Notes: generated from the sequence alone by a model not told the origin. DNA of 49,017 nucleotides from an uncultured Bacteroides sp. (GCA_949292025.1 CASEYC010000119.1:1-49017); one strand, 5' to 3'; counted from the stretch's first letter, positions 1 through 13,097 are shown. Program-made: numbers and translations.

Positions 1-11
1 CTTGATTCATC

Positions 12-40
12 GTTTTTAGCTTTTAGACAAAGCTAAAAAC
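12..40. terminator. Perfect 12-bp inverted repeat, likely terminator of a gene to the left
   Basis: Bases 12-23 and 29-40 are exact reverse complements around a 5-base loop (GTTTTTAGCTTT / AAAGCTAAAAAC). Because the arms carry runs of T and A, it could end transcription in either direction. It lies at the window edge, so the gene it serves is not visible. Confidence 0.5.
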
Positions 41-156
41 AACTTTTCAATTCAAATCGTCACGCTCGAAAAAGATACATAACTATGCGATTATCAAAGA
101 TTTCAAAGAACAATGTTTAATTTAAAGTGCCCACTAGTGAATACAGACAAATACAC

Positions 157-164
157 TATCTTTG
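157..164 (+). promoter_or_regulatory. Bacteroidetes -7 element (TATCTTTG) for the small RNA
   Basis: TATCTTTG fits the Bacteroidetes -7 consensus TAnnTTTG. The expected start, 6-7 bases further on, falls at about base 170, exactly where the 5' arm of the RNA closing stem begins. I see no TTG at the usual -33 distance. Confidence 0.6.
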
Positions 165-169
165 TGCAC

Positions 170-296
170 GTCAAGGCCACATACTATCCGCATAGGCTTT
201 TTACATTTTGGGACATCAAGCCCGTTAAACATTAGTTTTGAGGCTCGCTCACCGAGACCTCCCACGCCATAAAGATAGGGGTGGCCTTGACTTTTT
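170..296 (+). ncRNA. Structured small RNA, candidate 6S-like (Bacteroidales-1 type) RNA
   Basis: The 5' end (bases 170-180, GTCAAGGCCAC) is the exact reverse complement of bases 281-291 (GTGGCCTTGAC), which are followed at once by five Ts. This is a closing stem plus terminator U-tract for an RNA of about 125 nt. A -7 promoter element sits just before it. Inside, CTATC pairs with GATAG to extend the closing stem, and GAGGCTCG/CCGAGACCTC near bases 240-262 forms an internal hairpin. A long rod with a large internal loop closed by its own ends is the 6S (ssrS) plan. The Bacteroidales-1 motif has been suggested as the 6S of this order, and assigning this RNA to it is my inference from shape and size. 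There is no reading frame of note. Confidence 0.6.
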
Positions 297-332
297 CTTA
301 TCGCACTGGCATATAAATCGTGGTTTTATATT

Positions 333-340
333 TAAATTTG
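333..340 (+). promoter_or_regulatory. -7 element (TAAATTTG) in front of the gutted GNAT gene
   Basis: TAAATTTG matches TAnnTTTG and lies 27 bases before the degenerated start codon at 367. It is probably the surviving promoter of the pseudogene. No -33 TTG is evident. Confidence 0.4.
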
Positions 341-366
341 CGCACGAATAGACAGAAACAAGAAAT

Positions 367-638
367 ATAGCCGTAACAATCAAGAAAGTTTCCACCAAGC
401 GAGACCTGAAGCGATTCATCCGCTTCAACTACTTTTGGTGGCCGTGAAGCCCGAATACCAGAACAAGGGCGTCAACGCCCTGCTCTTCTCCGACCTCATC
501 CCCGTCTACCAGCAATTAGGCTTCGAGTACGCCGAGAGCAATCCCGAACTGGAACTGAACGGCAAGGTACAGGCCCAGTGGGACTACTTCAAGACGGAGC
601 AACACAAGCGGCGCAGGGCGTTCGTCAAGGAAATCTAA
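367..638 (+). pseudogene. GNAT-family N-acetyltransferase remnant with large internal deletion
   Basis: Two ends of one gene are joined here. Bases 367-432 read (I)AVTIKKVSTKRDLKRF..., the N-terminus of a long (about 380-residue) GNAT-fold family common in Bacteroides, with its ATG changed to ATA. Bases 435-638 read VAVKPEYQNKGVNALLF and on to ...HKRRRAFVKEI, the C-terminus of the same family. The two halves are in different frames (the first runs into TGA at 445-447), and about 290-300 middle codons are missing. The gene therefore cannot make the enzyme. Family identity is from remembered homologues, while the frame break and missing middle are seen directly. A translated 67-residue fragment starting at TTG 435 is possible but unlikely to be meaningful. 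Confidence 0.8.
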
Positions 639-643
639 AAAAA

Positions 644-667
644 GAGGGCGGCCTTCCGGTCGTCCTC
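644..667. terminator. Convergent terminator hairpin between the GNAT remnant and GH97
   Basis: GAGGGCGGCC (644-653) and GGTCGTCCTC (658-667) pair around TTCC, with G-U wobbles. An A-run lies on the left and T-rich DNA on the right, so it can work in both directions. Confidence 0.65.
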
Positions 668-696
668 CTTCATATTACTCAAGTATCTCTATCATA

Positions 697-4739
<4,043 letters not shown>

Positions 4740-4748
4740 TGTCAGGTT

Positions 4749-6242
4749 TTACTGTTTCTGAATAATGACGGTTTCTTCCAGTTGATTGAGGGTGATGGTA
4801 TAGGTGCCAGCCTCCGTCAATTTCCACTTGTTGTCGATGCCCGTGACGGCCACGTTGAGATACTGGGCCTTGCAGGCGTCGCTGCTCTTGTCGAGGAAGA
4901 GCATCTGCTCCGTCTGTCCCGTGGGCGCCGCGCCGTTGGTGGCGGACATGAACCAGGCGCCGTTCCAGTCGGCCTGCTTGTCGCAGGTGAACTTCAGCTC
5001 GCCCGCATTCAGGCTGCCCGTCCAGGTGAAGACATACGGGTCGTCCGTGGCGGTCATGGGTACGGCGTTATCCAGCGTCCAGCCGGCGGAGGTAGCATCG
5101 CCAATCATATAAATCATCCCGTAAGGCGTGAACTCGCCCATCAGCATCCGCTCCTTGCCTGGACGGATGTCGAAGCAAATCTTATACGCCTTGTTCACCT
5201 CCGATGTCTGGAGCATCCACTTGTTGTCGGGGTCGAAGCCGCTGACAAACTCGACGGACGTGTCGGTATAGGGCGCATTGGGCTGCGTGGCCTTGTAGTT
5301 GTTCTCCCAACTGCCATTGGCCGTGGCAAACTTGAAGTCGCCTGCCGTCGTGAACTCGTGCCCGTAGCGGAAGAGGAAGGGATCGAGGGCGTCACGGGTC
5401 ATCGGAGCGAAGCTGTAGCCGGCCGTGCCGTCGATGAAGTAAATCTGGTCGTAAGGCGGTTGGTTGCCTTCCACCGGCTTCAGGCCCAGGACAGCCGTGA
5501 AGAGGTTAACATCCACCTGATAGAAACCGGCCTCGTCCACCGTGAAGTTGATGTCCGGCGTGCCGTCCGCGCTGTAATACAAGGTGCCGTCTTCATTGGC
5601 GTTGTTGTAGCAGGGCGAGAAGGTGCCGGGCGTCAGGATGAACTTGAACGAACCGATATTCAACTGTCCCGTCCACGTGAAGATGCCGTTGTCCTTGCGG
5701 GTCATCTCGGTGGCGGCGTTGTTATCCCATCCGCCGGGCGTGGCATCGCCGATGAGGTAGAGGGTCGTAGTGAGGGGGGCGTAGGCCGTGACACTGAAAG
5801 CAGTCTGTGCCACCTGCGTCTGCTCCTGTCCGGCCACGGCAGCCGTGACACGCGCCTCGAGCGAGAGGGTCTCGCCGCCGGTGGCTCCGAAGTGGTCGCG
5901 CAGCAGGTTGTTCAGGTCTTCCACGGTCGCCGTCCAGGCATATTGCTGCACAGCATCCTGCACCACGGCGTATGGCGAGGCAAAATCCGTGCCTGCCCGA
6001 GCCAGTTCCACGGTATAAGCGATGCGGTTGCCCGTGCCATAATTGGTGCCGGTGGTCCAGGTGAGTTCCAGGGCAGTTCCGGCATGTTGTTGTTCGTCGA
6101 GCACGATTTCCGTGCTGTTGGCGGAGAGGGCCAGTTCGTTGTGGCCTTTATCGGTCTCCATATAGTCATCGTCCACACAGGCCGTCAGGGTGACGACGCC
6201 CAGGAGGAGCGACCATGCGTAATGTAGAATATGTTGTCTCAT
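4749..6242 (-). CDS. SusE/SusF-like outer-membrane glycan-binding lipoprotein
   Basis: A 497-residue lipoprotein with lipobox LTAC (C22), followed by VDDDY, an acidic stretch typical of Bacteroidetes surface export. Residues 35-155 look like the SusE N-terminal Ig-like domain. Three starch-binding-type beta modules follow, opening with LYLIGDATPGGW (about 161), IYFIDGTAGYSF (about 267) and IYMIGDATSAGW (about 377). SusE and SusF of the starch system have this modular plan and hold polysaccharide at the surface without cutting it. The gene lies 23 bp after susD-like and 9 bp before the GH66 gene, so the ligand is presumably the same alpha-glucan. Sequence divergence in such proteins is high, so the ligand is inferred from neighbours. 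Confidence 0.87.
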   Translation of the reverse strand: MRQHILHYAWSLLLGVVTLTACVDDDYMETDKGHNELALSANSTEIVLDEQQHAGTALELTWTTGTNYGTGNRIAYTVELARAGTDFASPYAVVQDAVQQYAWTATVEDLNNLLRDHFGATGGETLSLEARVTAAVAGQEQTQVAQTAFSVTAYAPLTTTLYLIGDATPGGWDNNAATEMTRKDNGIFTWTGQLNIGSFKFILTPGTFSPCYNNANEDGTLYYSADGTPDINFTVDEAGFYQVDVNLFTAVLGLKPVEGNQPPYDQIYFIDGTAGYSFAPMTRDALDPFLFRYGHEFTTAGDFKFATANGSWENNYKATQPNAPYTDTSVEFVSGFDPDNKWMLQTSEVNKAYKICFDIRPGKERMLMGEFTPYGMIYMIGDATSAGWTLDNAVPMTATDDPYVFTWTGSLNAGELKFTCDKQADWNGAWFMSATNGAAPTGQTEQMLFLDKSSDACKAQYLNVAVTGIDNKWKLTEAGTYTITLNQLEETVIIQKQ

Positions 6243-6265
6243 AATGATATCGTGTTTTTAAGGGA

Positions 6266-7762
6266 TTAATAACCGGGATTTTGCGTCATCAGCGGGTTGG
6301 CATCCATCTCGGTCTGCGGGATGGGGAAAAGCAGGCGGTCGCGGGTGACGTTGGTCTTGCCGATGGAGCGGAGGAAGTCGATGGCATACTGCCCGTCCCC
6401 GCCCAGGCGGATGAGGTCGAACCAACGGTGTCCCTCGAAGGCCAGTTCCATGCGCCGTTCGTGGATAATCTTTTCGCGCATCTGGTCCTGCGACAGGCCG
6501 GAGATGTCGGGTAACCCGGCACGGCGGCGCACGATGTTCAGCGGAGCGGCGGCTGCGGAGGTCTGCCCCATCTCGTTCAGGGCTTCGGCCTTCATCAAGA
6601 GCACATCGGCATAACGGTAGACCACGAAGTTGGCGGGACTGGTGTTGAACTCGGGCGACACGGCCTTGGTGACGAGGAACTTGCGGACATTGTAGCCCGT
6701 GTTGGAATAGGAAGCCTTGTAGGCCTTCCCGTCAAAGTCAGGACAGCCTTCGTAGAAGACGGTCATGTCCTTACGCAGATCGCCTTCCTCCCACTGATCC
6801 ATGAACTCCTGCGTGGGCAGGTTCCAGCCGTAGCTGCCAGCCACGAAGTCAGAGTTGCGGGGTCCCATGAAGGTGGAGAGCCAAGACGATTGCGGGTTGT
6901 TGCCCCAGAAATCATATTCCGTGTTGCCGGAATATTGCACCTCGAAGAGGGATTCTGTACCGTTGTTGATGGTCGCGTCGAAATTGTCGGCGAAGTTGCA
7001 GGAAGCCAGGTCATAGCCCATCGAAGCGATTTCGTCGCACAAGTCGGCCACATCCTGGTAATAGGACGGCTCGCCGGGCGCCAGGGTCAGTTTGATTTCG
7101 GCCATCATAGCGAGGGCGGCTTCGCGGCAGGCACGTCCCACGTTCTCCGAATCATATTCCGCCTTGCCGGGCAGGAGGTCGATGGCCTGCTGGCAATCGG
7201 ACAGGATTTGCGTGTAAGTCTCGTCCAGCGTGCTGCGGGCGATGGCCGTAGATTCGCCCGGATTGTAGGGCGTCAGGCGCAGGGGCACCCCGCCGTAGAG
7301 GCGCGCCAACAGGAAATAATAGTGAGCACGAAGGAAGTAGGCCTCGCCCATGCAGCGGTTCCGCACCGCTTCGCTGACGTCGGTCGCGCCGGGCAGGCTG
7401 TTGAGCACGATGTTGCACTGGCCGATGCCCACCCACGGCGAACGCCACATGTAGAGGGCCATGGCATTGTCGCTCTGCGTGATGAAGTCGGCAGCCTGGA
7501 TGGTCTCCAGCCCGTCGGTGCCGCCTCCGGCGCCCACTTCACTGTTGCCCGCCACGATGTCCAGGGTCCAAATGCGCTGGTTGTACATGTTGGACGACTG
7601 GAGCGTGCGGTAGCAGGCGGTGGTCAGGGCGATGGCCACATCGTCGGTCACGTTGGTTTCAGGGTCTACCGTGTTGAGAGGCGACTTTTCCAGGAAGTCG
7701 CTGCACGAGGAGGCCAGCAGCACGGCTGCCAGTCCCAGTATGAGGTGTTGTATCTTGTTCAT
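6266..7762 (-). CDS. SusD/RagB-family glycan-binding lipoprotein
   Basis: A 498-residue protein with signal peptide and lipobox LASSC (C20), so it is an outer-membrane lipoprotein. The SusD fold shows in the TPR-like N-terminal half (ACYRTLQS, AYFLRAHYYFLLARLYGG), the RYADVLLMKAEALNE segment near residue 390, the NIVRRRAG and HERRMELAFEGHRWFDLIR motifs, and the typical ending LMTQNPGY. SusD proteins cap the paired SusC transporter and bind the oligosaccharide on the cell surface. It is 20 bp downstream of the susC-like gene, and the two form the import complex of this locus. Confidence 0.95.
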   Translation of the reverse strand: MNKIQHLILGLAAVLLASSCSDFLEKSPLNTVDPETNVTDDVAIALTTACYRTLQSSNMYNQRIWTLDIVAGNSEVGAGGGTDGLETIQAADFITQSDNAMALYMWRSPWVGIGQCNIVLNSLPGATDVSEAVRNRCMGEAYFLRAHYYFLLARLYGGVPLRLTPYNPGESTAIARSTLDETYTQILSDCQQAIDLLPGKAEYDSENVGRACREAALAMMAEIKLTLAPGEPSYYQDVADLCDEIASMGYDLASCNFADNFDATINNGTESLFEVQYSGNTEYDFWGNNPQSSWLSTFMGPRNSDFVAGSYGWNLPTQEFMDQWEEGDLRKDMTVFYEGCPDFDGKAYKASYSNTGYNVRKFLVTKAVSPEFNTSPANFVVYRYADVLLMKAEALNEMGQTSAAAAPLNIVRRRAGLPDISGLSQDQMREKIIHERRMELAFEGHRWFDLIRLGGDGQYAIDFLRSIGKTNVTRDRLLFPIPQTEMDANPLMTQNPGY

Positions 7763-7782
7763 ATCAATCAGGTATAAAGGGG

Positions 7783-10782
7783 TTAGAAATTAAAGTTCAG
7801 TCCCACGTTGAAGGTGCGCGAGATGGGATAACGCGACTGGTCGATGCCGTTGATGTCCACCTCGGGGTCGAAGCCGGAATAGCCGGTGATGGTGGCCACG
7901 TTCTCGCACGAGATGGAGAGGCGGGCATTCTCAATCATCAGCTTCTGCAACCACCGCTTGGGGAAGGTGTAGGACAGGGTGATGTTCTTCAGGCGCAGGT
8001 AAGAGCCGTTCTCCACAAAGCGGTCGGACACACGGGTGTTCTGGTTGGGATCGCCATAGACGGCACGGGGCATGGAGTTGCTGGTGCCCTCGCCGCGCCA
8101 GCGGTCCAGCACGTCGGTAGTCTGGTTGTAGGCAGCAGACATGCCGGTGATGTCTATGTTGTTGGCGTTGTAGATTTTGTTGCCTGCCACGCCCTGCAAG
8201 TAGACGGACAATTCAAAGCCTTTGTAGGTCAAGCTGTTGTTCATGGAGAACATCCACGACGGATTGGGGTTACCGATGACGGTACGGTCCTCATCGTTGA
8301 TGACGCCGTCGTTATTCAGGTCCTTGAAGCGGATGTCGCCGGGTTCGGCGCCGGGTTGCACGGCGTGCGCATTGACCTCGTCCTGATTCTGGAACAAGCC
8401 GTCGGTGACGTAGCCATAGAAGACATTGATGGGATAGCCCTTGTCAAGCATCGTCACGTAGGAGTTATTAATCTGGTTGATATAGTACGGCACGTCGCTG
8501 TTCAGGTCCTTGATTTTATTCTTGTTGTACGTGGCGGTGACGGTGGTTTCCCAACCCAGTTCGCCCTTCAGATTGATGGAGTGCAGGCTCACCTCGACAC
8601 CCTTGTTGCTGACGCGGCCGGCGTTGGTGTACGTGGTGCTGGTGTCTTCGAATCCGGAAGTGATGGGGATGGAGGCTTTCACCAGCATGTCGCGCGTCTC
8701 CTTGATATAAGCGTCGAAGGAGACCATCAAGCGCGAGTCGAACAGCGAGGCATCAAAGCCGATGTTGGTCTGTGCCACTTCCTCCCAGTGCAGGTAGGGA
8801 TTGGCCAAGGTCAGCGAGACGAGGGCGGTCTGGTTGTTGCCCGCCGTGCCCAGGGGGTAGATGCTGGTGTTGTAAGTGGCCAGGTAGCCATAGTTGCTGA
8901 TGCCTGCCTGGCTGCCGGTGACACCATAGCCCACGCGCAGCTTGAAGTCGGTCAGGTACTTGTTGCGAGGGAACCACTTCTCCTCGGACACGCGCCAAGC
9001 GGCCGACACGGAAGGGAAGGTGCCCCAACGGTTCTTCTTGCCGAAGCGGCTGGAACCGTCGCGGCGCACAGTAGCGGTCAGTAGGTAGCGGTCCTCGTAG
9101 GAATAGTTCAGGCGAGCCATGTAGGACAGCAGGGACCACTCGGTCTCGTTGCCGCCAATGGCGTACATCTTCTCGCCGTTGTCCATCTCGTGTACGTTGT
9201 CGAACATAAAGACGTTCTTCTGCGCGTTGAGGTAATCGTTCTCGTTCCACTGGGCGGACATACCGGCCATCAGCCCCACGCGATGCTTATCGGCAAAGGT
9301 ATGGTCGAAGAGGAAATAGTTGTCCCACAGGTAAGTGAAGGATTTGTTGTCGCTCTTGTAGCGCGTGCTTTCCTCGGAGGGGGTCGGCGCCCAGTCATAG
9401 GCAGGTGTCCAGTTGTCGATGAACCAGAATTTGGCATCGTAGCCGAAGGTGCTCTTGAACTTGAGCCACTTGGTGAAGGTCAGTTCGGCGGTCAGGTTGG
9501 CTAGGAAGTTGTAGCCCTTGGTCTCGCTGCTGTTCACCTCGGTGGGGCCGATGGGGTTGCGCGTGCTGCCATACCATTCGGAGTTACCCGTCGGGCCTGC
9601 CCACGAACCGTCTTCATTCTTCACGGGGAGCACGGGCAGGGCTTTCAGGGCATCGCCGATGCTGAAGGTGCCGGCATCTTTCACGTCGGCGCTGAAGGTG
9701 ATGTTGTTCGAGAATTTCAGCCATTTCAGGACTTGGGCGTCGCTGTTGCTCTGGAAGGTGAAGCGCCGGTAGCCCACGCTCTTCACGATGCCCTCCTGGT
9801 CCAGGAAGCCGCCGGAGACGTAGTAATGCGACTTGTCATTGCCGCCGGAATAGCTGACGGTGTAGTTCTGCGCATGTCCAGTCTGAAGCAGCAGGTCCAG
9901 CCAGTCGGTTCCTGCCCCCAAGGAGACGGGGTCTGCCCATTCGGGATTGGGGTTGCGGCCGCTGTTCGCCATCATGTCGTTGTTCAGCTCGGCATACTGG
10001 GCGGCGTTGAGCAGCTTGGGCACATTCGTGGCGTTCTGGAAAGAGTAGTTGGCTGATACCGAGAGGCGTCCCTTGCCTTCGACGCCGCGTTTGGTGGTAA
10101 TCATCACCACGCCGTTGGCGCCGCGCGAACCATAGATGGCCGTGGCCGAGGCGTCCTTCAGCACGTCCAGACGGTCCACGTCGGCCATATTCAGCGAGGC
10201 GAGTCCCAAGTCGGTGGGCACGCCGTCAATCACCACTAACGGGTCGCAGTTGTTGATGGAACCCAAGCCACGGATTTTGATGGACACGTTGTCACCCGGA
10301 CGTCCGGCATCCACCACCTGCACGCCGGAGATTTTGCCTTGGATGGCCTGTCCCAGGTTGGAAACGGGCGTGTTGCGCAGTTCCTTGTTGCCCAACGAGG
10401 CGACAGAACCGGTCAAGTCGCTCTTCTTCATGGTGCCGTAACCCACGACCACCACTTCATCCAACATCTCGGCATCTTCTGCCAACACCACTTGCAGGCT
10501 GGTGCGCCCGTCCAAGGGCACTTCCTGCGTCTTGTAGCCCACGTAAGAGAAGACCAGCGTGGCCTGCGGGGAGACCTTCAGGCTGAAATCGCCGTCCAGA
10601 CCCGTGATGACACCGTTCGTCGTGCCTTTCTCCACCACGCTGGCGCCAATGACGGTCTCGCCGGTTTCGTCCTTTACTATACCTTGCACTGTGATTTGCT
10701 GCGCGAAGACTTGCGTCGCGCACAGAATCCCGGCCAATAGTGCGAACAGCCGGAATCGGAATGGATTCTTGTCGTTTTGCAT
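7783..10782 (-). CDS. SusC/RagA-family TonB-dependent outer-membrane transporter
   Basis: A 999-residue protein using the ATG at 10782 (MQNDKNPFRFRLFALLAGIL...), chosen because a signal peptide ending at about FAQ28 follows. Residues 30-105 are a carboxypeptidase-regulatory-like beta-sandwich (VQGIVKDETGETVIGASV), then the conserved DEVVVVGYGTMKKSDLTGSV, the TonB plug (about 118-245, with IRGLGSINN and GSRGANGVVMITTKRG) and a C-terminal 22-strand barrel ending in an aromatic-rich strand (NVGLNFNF). It imports oligosaccharides using TonB energy, together with the SusD partner. It is the first structural gene of the operon; a -7 element lies about 70 bp upstream and the regulator gene about 200 bp upstream. 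Confidence 0.96.
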   Translation of the reverse strand: MQNDKNPFRFRLFALLAGILCATQVFAQQITVQGIVKDETGETVIGASVVEKGTTNGVITGLDGDFSLKVSPQATLVFSYVGYKTQEVPLDGRTSLQVVLAEDAEMLDEVVVVGYGTMKKSDLTGSVASLGNKELRNTPVSNLGQAIQGKISGVQVVDAGRPGDNVSIKIRGLGSINNCDPLVVIDGVPTDLGLASLNMADVDRLDVLKDASATAIYGSRGANGVVMITTKRGVEGKGRLSVSANYSFQNATNVPKLLNAAQYAELNNDMMANSGRNPNPEWADPVSLGAGTDWLDLLLQTGHAQNYTVSYSGGNDKSHYYVSGGFLDQEGIVKSVGYRRFTFQSNSDAQVLKWLKFSNNITFSADVKDAGTFSIGDALKALPVLPVKNEDGSWAGPTGNSEWYGSTRNPIGPTEVNSSETKGYNFLANLTAELTFTKWLKFKSTFGYDAKFWFIDNWTPAYDWAPTPSEESTRYKSDNKSFTYLWDNYFLFDHTFADKHRVGLMAGMSAQWNENDYLNAQKNVFMFDNVHEMDNGEKMYAIGGNETEWSLLSYMARLNYSYEDRYLLTATVRRDGSSRFGKKNRWGTFPSVSAAWRVSEEKWFPRNKYLTDFKLRVGYGVTGSQAGISNYGYLATYNTSIYPLGTAGNNQTALVSLTLANPYLHWEEVAQTNIGFDASLFDSRLMVSFDAYIKETRDMLVKASIPITSGFEDTSTTYTNAGRVSNKGVEVSLHSINLKGELGWETTVTATYNKNKIKDLNSDVPYYINQINNSYVTMLDKGYPINVFYGYVTDGLFQNQDEVNAHAVQPGAEPGDIRFKDLNNDGVINDEDRTVIGNPNPSWMFSMNNSLTYKGFELSVYLQGVAGNKIYNANNIDITGMSAAYNQTTDVLDRWRGEGTSNSMPRAVYGDPNQNTRVSDRFVENGSYLRLKNITLSYTFPKRWLQKLMIENARLSISCENVATITGYSGFDPEVDINGIDQSRYPISRTFNVGLNFNF

Positions 10783-10849
10783 GACATTAAAATTTATGAT
10801 TCTACAAACACTTGGCGTGCCTCGTTCTCCCGGGTGAAGAAGCACGATG

Positions 10850-10857
10850 CAAAAGTA
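10850..10857 (-). promoter_or_regulatory. -7 element for the SusC-led operon
   Basis: On the minus strand this reads TACTTTTG, a match to TAnnTTTG, 68 bp before the susC start. No TTG lies at the ideal -33 distance, in keeping with a promoter that needs an activator. A small palindrome, TTGAT-TTAT-ATCAA, at 10905-10918 is a possible regulator site. Confidence 0.45.
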
Positions 10858-10986
10858 TCGGAAAAAACAAGGGGCGGCTCTCCCGAATAGCAAGAAAGTA
10901 GTAATTGATTTATATCAAGAAATTGGCTGCCAAGCACATACGCCTTGCCGGCATGGCCAAAAAAGTAGCGTCTGAAAACGTGCAGG

Positions 10987-12642
10987 TTACATCTTCAGGC
11001 GTCCGATGCGGGCCACAAGCCCCTCCAGTTCCTCCCGGTTGCCGGCGGCCTTGTTGCGCACGCGGGTGCGGTAATTGTAGATGGTGGTGACGGAGTAGCG
11101 CAGGAACTGGGCTATCTTCACGCTGTCCGTGATGCCCAGGCGGATGAGGGCAAAGATGCGCAGTTCGGTGTTCATGCGCTCGCCGGGTTTGGGCGTGATA
11201 CGCTCGTCGGGCAGGAGCAGCGAGTTGAAGTCCTCCACGAAGGTGGGGAACAGTTGCAGGAAGGTATCGTCGAAGTTGGCATAAAATTCTTTCAGTTCCT
11301 GCTCCACCTGCTTGGACGATTTCAGGTCTTTGTAGAGTTCCTGCACCTTGCCCGCGGCGGCCAGCTTGCCCAGATGGCGGCGATAGGCGTCCAGCTTCTC
11401 AATGTAGGTGCTACACTGGTCCATGTAGCGGCCGATGTATTCCTCCTTCAGGTAGGAGTTCTCGGCGATGCTGCGGTTGGCCTCCTTCAGGCTAGCGTTG
11501 GAGCGGTGCAACTCGTCGTTCAATTCCTTCAGCCGGGCATTGGCCTCCACCACCTCGCGGCGGGCCTGCACCACGCGCCTCATCTGACGGCGCACGTAGA
11601 CCACGGCCACCACCAGGAAGACGGACAACAGGCTGATGGACACCAAAGCCCACGACATCTGCCGCTGCCGCTTCTTGATTTGCAGTTGGTAGACATCGTT
11701 CACCACGGGGAATATCTTCAAGATTTCGAGGATGCGCAGGCGGGCATTGCAGGCCACGGCGTCCTCCATGCAAAGTTTCAGGTAAGTATAGGCACGCTCC
11801 ACGTCGCCCTCGTAGAAGAGCAGGACGGCCAGACGGGGCAGGGAGGCATATTCCAGCACGGGGGTGGACATGTCGGCGATGGCGGAGATGGCCAGATATT
11901 TCTTCTCCTGCCCCGCGTCGGCCTTATGATGGTAGGACTCGGCCAGCGTATAGGCGGCAAGAGCCTCGTAATGGATATCGCCGGCGTGGAGGTGACGCCC
12001 CATCAGTCGGATGGCATCGTCATAACGACCGGACTGGTTGTAGTGCTGGCAGCGGTTCAGCACGTAGGACAGGGTGTCGCCTGTGGCCAGATGATACTTC
12101 AGCAGCGAGTCGGTGTAGCAGTCCATCAGCCGGTGGTAGCGCGCCTCTTCCTCGGGCACCACCACATAGTCGGCCATCCAACCATAGAACGTGCGCAGAT
12201 TGTGGAAATAATACGGGCGCAGGTAGCCCGCCAGCGAATCCAGGCAGACAGAATCCATCCGCTCCAGCGCTTCCTTGTACATACCGGCGATGCCCATCAC
12301 CTCGGCCAGGTTCATGCGGGCGTTGGCCAAGCGTTCCGGACTGCCCAACCGGCGGGCCAGTTGCAGGCGTTCACGCACAATGGCCTGCGACGAATCGGCA
12401 TTGAACGAGCAGTATTCCTCGAACAACAAGCCCAACTGCTCGAAACGCTCCTCGGCGGGCAGGCCGGGATAGAGGCGTAGCTTCAGTTCCAGCAAGCGGT
12501 TTTTCTTCTCTTCTATATAATGTGGACGCTCCTTGATGACGGCATCCAGGCGGTCCAGCAAGGAATCAATCTCTGCCGCACCGGCCAGCATCGGCCACAC
12601 GCACAGCATCAGGCAATATAGACGGAAAAAGTTTTTCTCCAT
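10987..12642 (-). CDS. Membrane-anchored TPR/HTH transcriptional regulator (DUF6377-type) of the glycan locus
   Basis: A 551-residue protein starting at MEKNFFRLYC. The order is a signal peptide or first helix (1-22), alpha-helical TPR-like repeats in the periplasm (about 25-320), one transmembrane helix (about 330-351, SWALVSISLLSVFLVVAVVYV), a cytoplasmic coiled coil (352-430), and a C-terminal region (about 470-551) with a LuxR-like helix-turn-helix (RLGITDSVKIAQFLRYSVTTIYNYRTR). This one-protein plan of periplasmic sensor and cytoplasmic DNA-binding domain recalls SusR. Its place next to the SusC-led operon, on the same strand, suggests it switches that operon on when an oligosaccharide appears. 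Upstream ATGs extend the frame to 12762, but they lack a signal peptide. Confidence 0.88.
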   Translation of the reverse strand: MEKNFFRLYCLMLCVWPMLAGAAEIDSLLDRLDAVIKERPHYIEEKKNRLLELKLRLYPGLPAEERFEQLGLLFEEYCSFNADSSQAIVRERLQLARRLGSPERLANARMNLAEVMGIAGMYKEALERMDSVCLDSLAGYLRPYYFHNLRTFYGWMADYVVVPEEEARYHRLMDCYTDSLLKYHLATGDTLSYVLNRCQHYNQSGRYDDAIRLMGRHLHAGDIHYEALAAYTLAESYHHKADAGQEKKYLAISAIADMSTPVLEYASLPRLAVLLFYEGDVERAYTYLKLCMEDAVACNARLRILEILKIFPVVNDVYQLQIKKRQRQMSWALVSISLLSVFLVVAVVYVRRQMRRVVQARREVVEANARLKELNDELHRSNASLKEANRSIAENSYLKEEYIGRYMDQCSTYIEKLDAYRRHLGKLAAAGKVQELYKDLKSSKQVEQELKEFYANFDDTFLQLFPTFVEDFNSLLLPDERITPKPGERMNTELRIFALIRLGITDSVKIAQFLRYSVTTIYNYRTRVRNKAAGNREELEGLVARIGRLKM

Positions 12643-12719
12643 GGCATAAAACTGGGTTATTTCCAAAAAATCAGTCTTTTTAATCAGGCGGACTTCCATA
12701 CCTTTGAAATCCCGAAGTA

Positions 12720-12727
12720 CAAATATA
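12720..12727 (-). promoter_or_regulatory. -7 element for the locus regulator
   Basis: Minus-strand TATATTTG matches TAnnTTTG and lies 78 bp before the regulator start at 12642. No clear -33 TTG is seen at 19-20 bp. Confidence 0.4.
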
Positions 12728-12881
12728 GGCAAATATGGGCAAACATTAATAAAACAGGACACATATTTTCGGCAGATTCTGAAAACAAGTCCTGCAAACG
12801 CCCCGACCCGAGACGAGGTCTTTCTCCTAACCTATTGATAAACAAGGATAAATCTACCCATCCAAACAGGGGCGTCGCGGG

Positions 12882-12929
12882 GCACGGGCAGCGGTACGGG
12901 TAAGCGAGGGCGGCGGTACGGGTAAGCGA
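12882..12929. repeat. Tandem 22-bp intergenic repeat (GCGGTACGGGTAAGCGA units)
   Basis: Two adjoining units each contain GCGGTACGGGTAAGCGAGGG, and a third degenerate unit follows. Related units recur at 36122-36189, 23 kb away. The units lie in the 740-bp gene-poor stretch 12643-13383, which otherwise holds the regulator promoter, AT-rich DNA without features at about 12990-13089, a nuclease-like remnant and the pdxB promoter. Confidence 0.6.
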
Positions 12930-13089
12930 GGGCGCAGGTATCCCCGCCTGCGGGCGGAGAGGATGCGGGACCGCGCCAAGAAGTTCCATCAAGAAGAATC
13001 CTTACGCATGCATAACTATATAATGGACTGAAAAATGCTGCTCAAAAAACAAAATGAATCCTTCTTTCCAAAGCTATACTTATTTTTTG

Positions 13090-13097
13090 TAGCTTTG
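13090..13097 (+). promoter_or_regulatory. -7 element before the EcoRV-like remnant
   Basis: TAGCTTTG fits TAnnTTTG and lies 23 bp before the ATG at 13120. It is a plausible leftover promoter of the degraded gene. Confidence 0.35.

Noticed and set aside
12684-12992. 102-residue minus-strand frame through the 22-bp repeat
   Set aside because: It is formed by the repeat and promoter DNA and has no family features.
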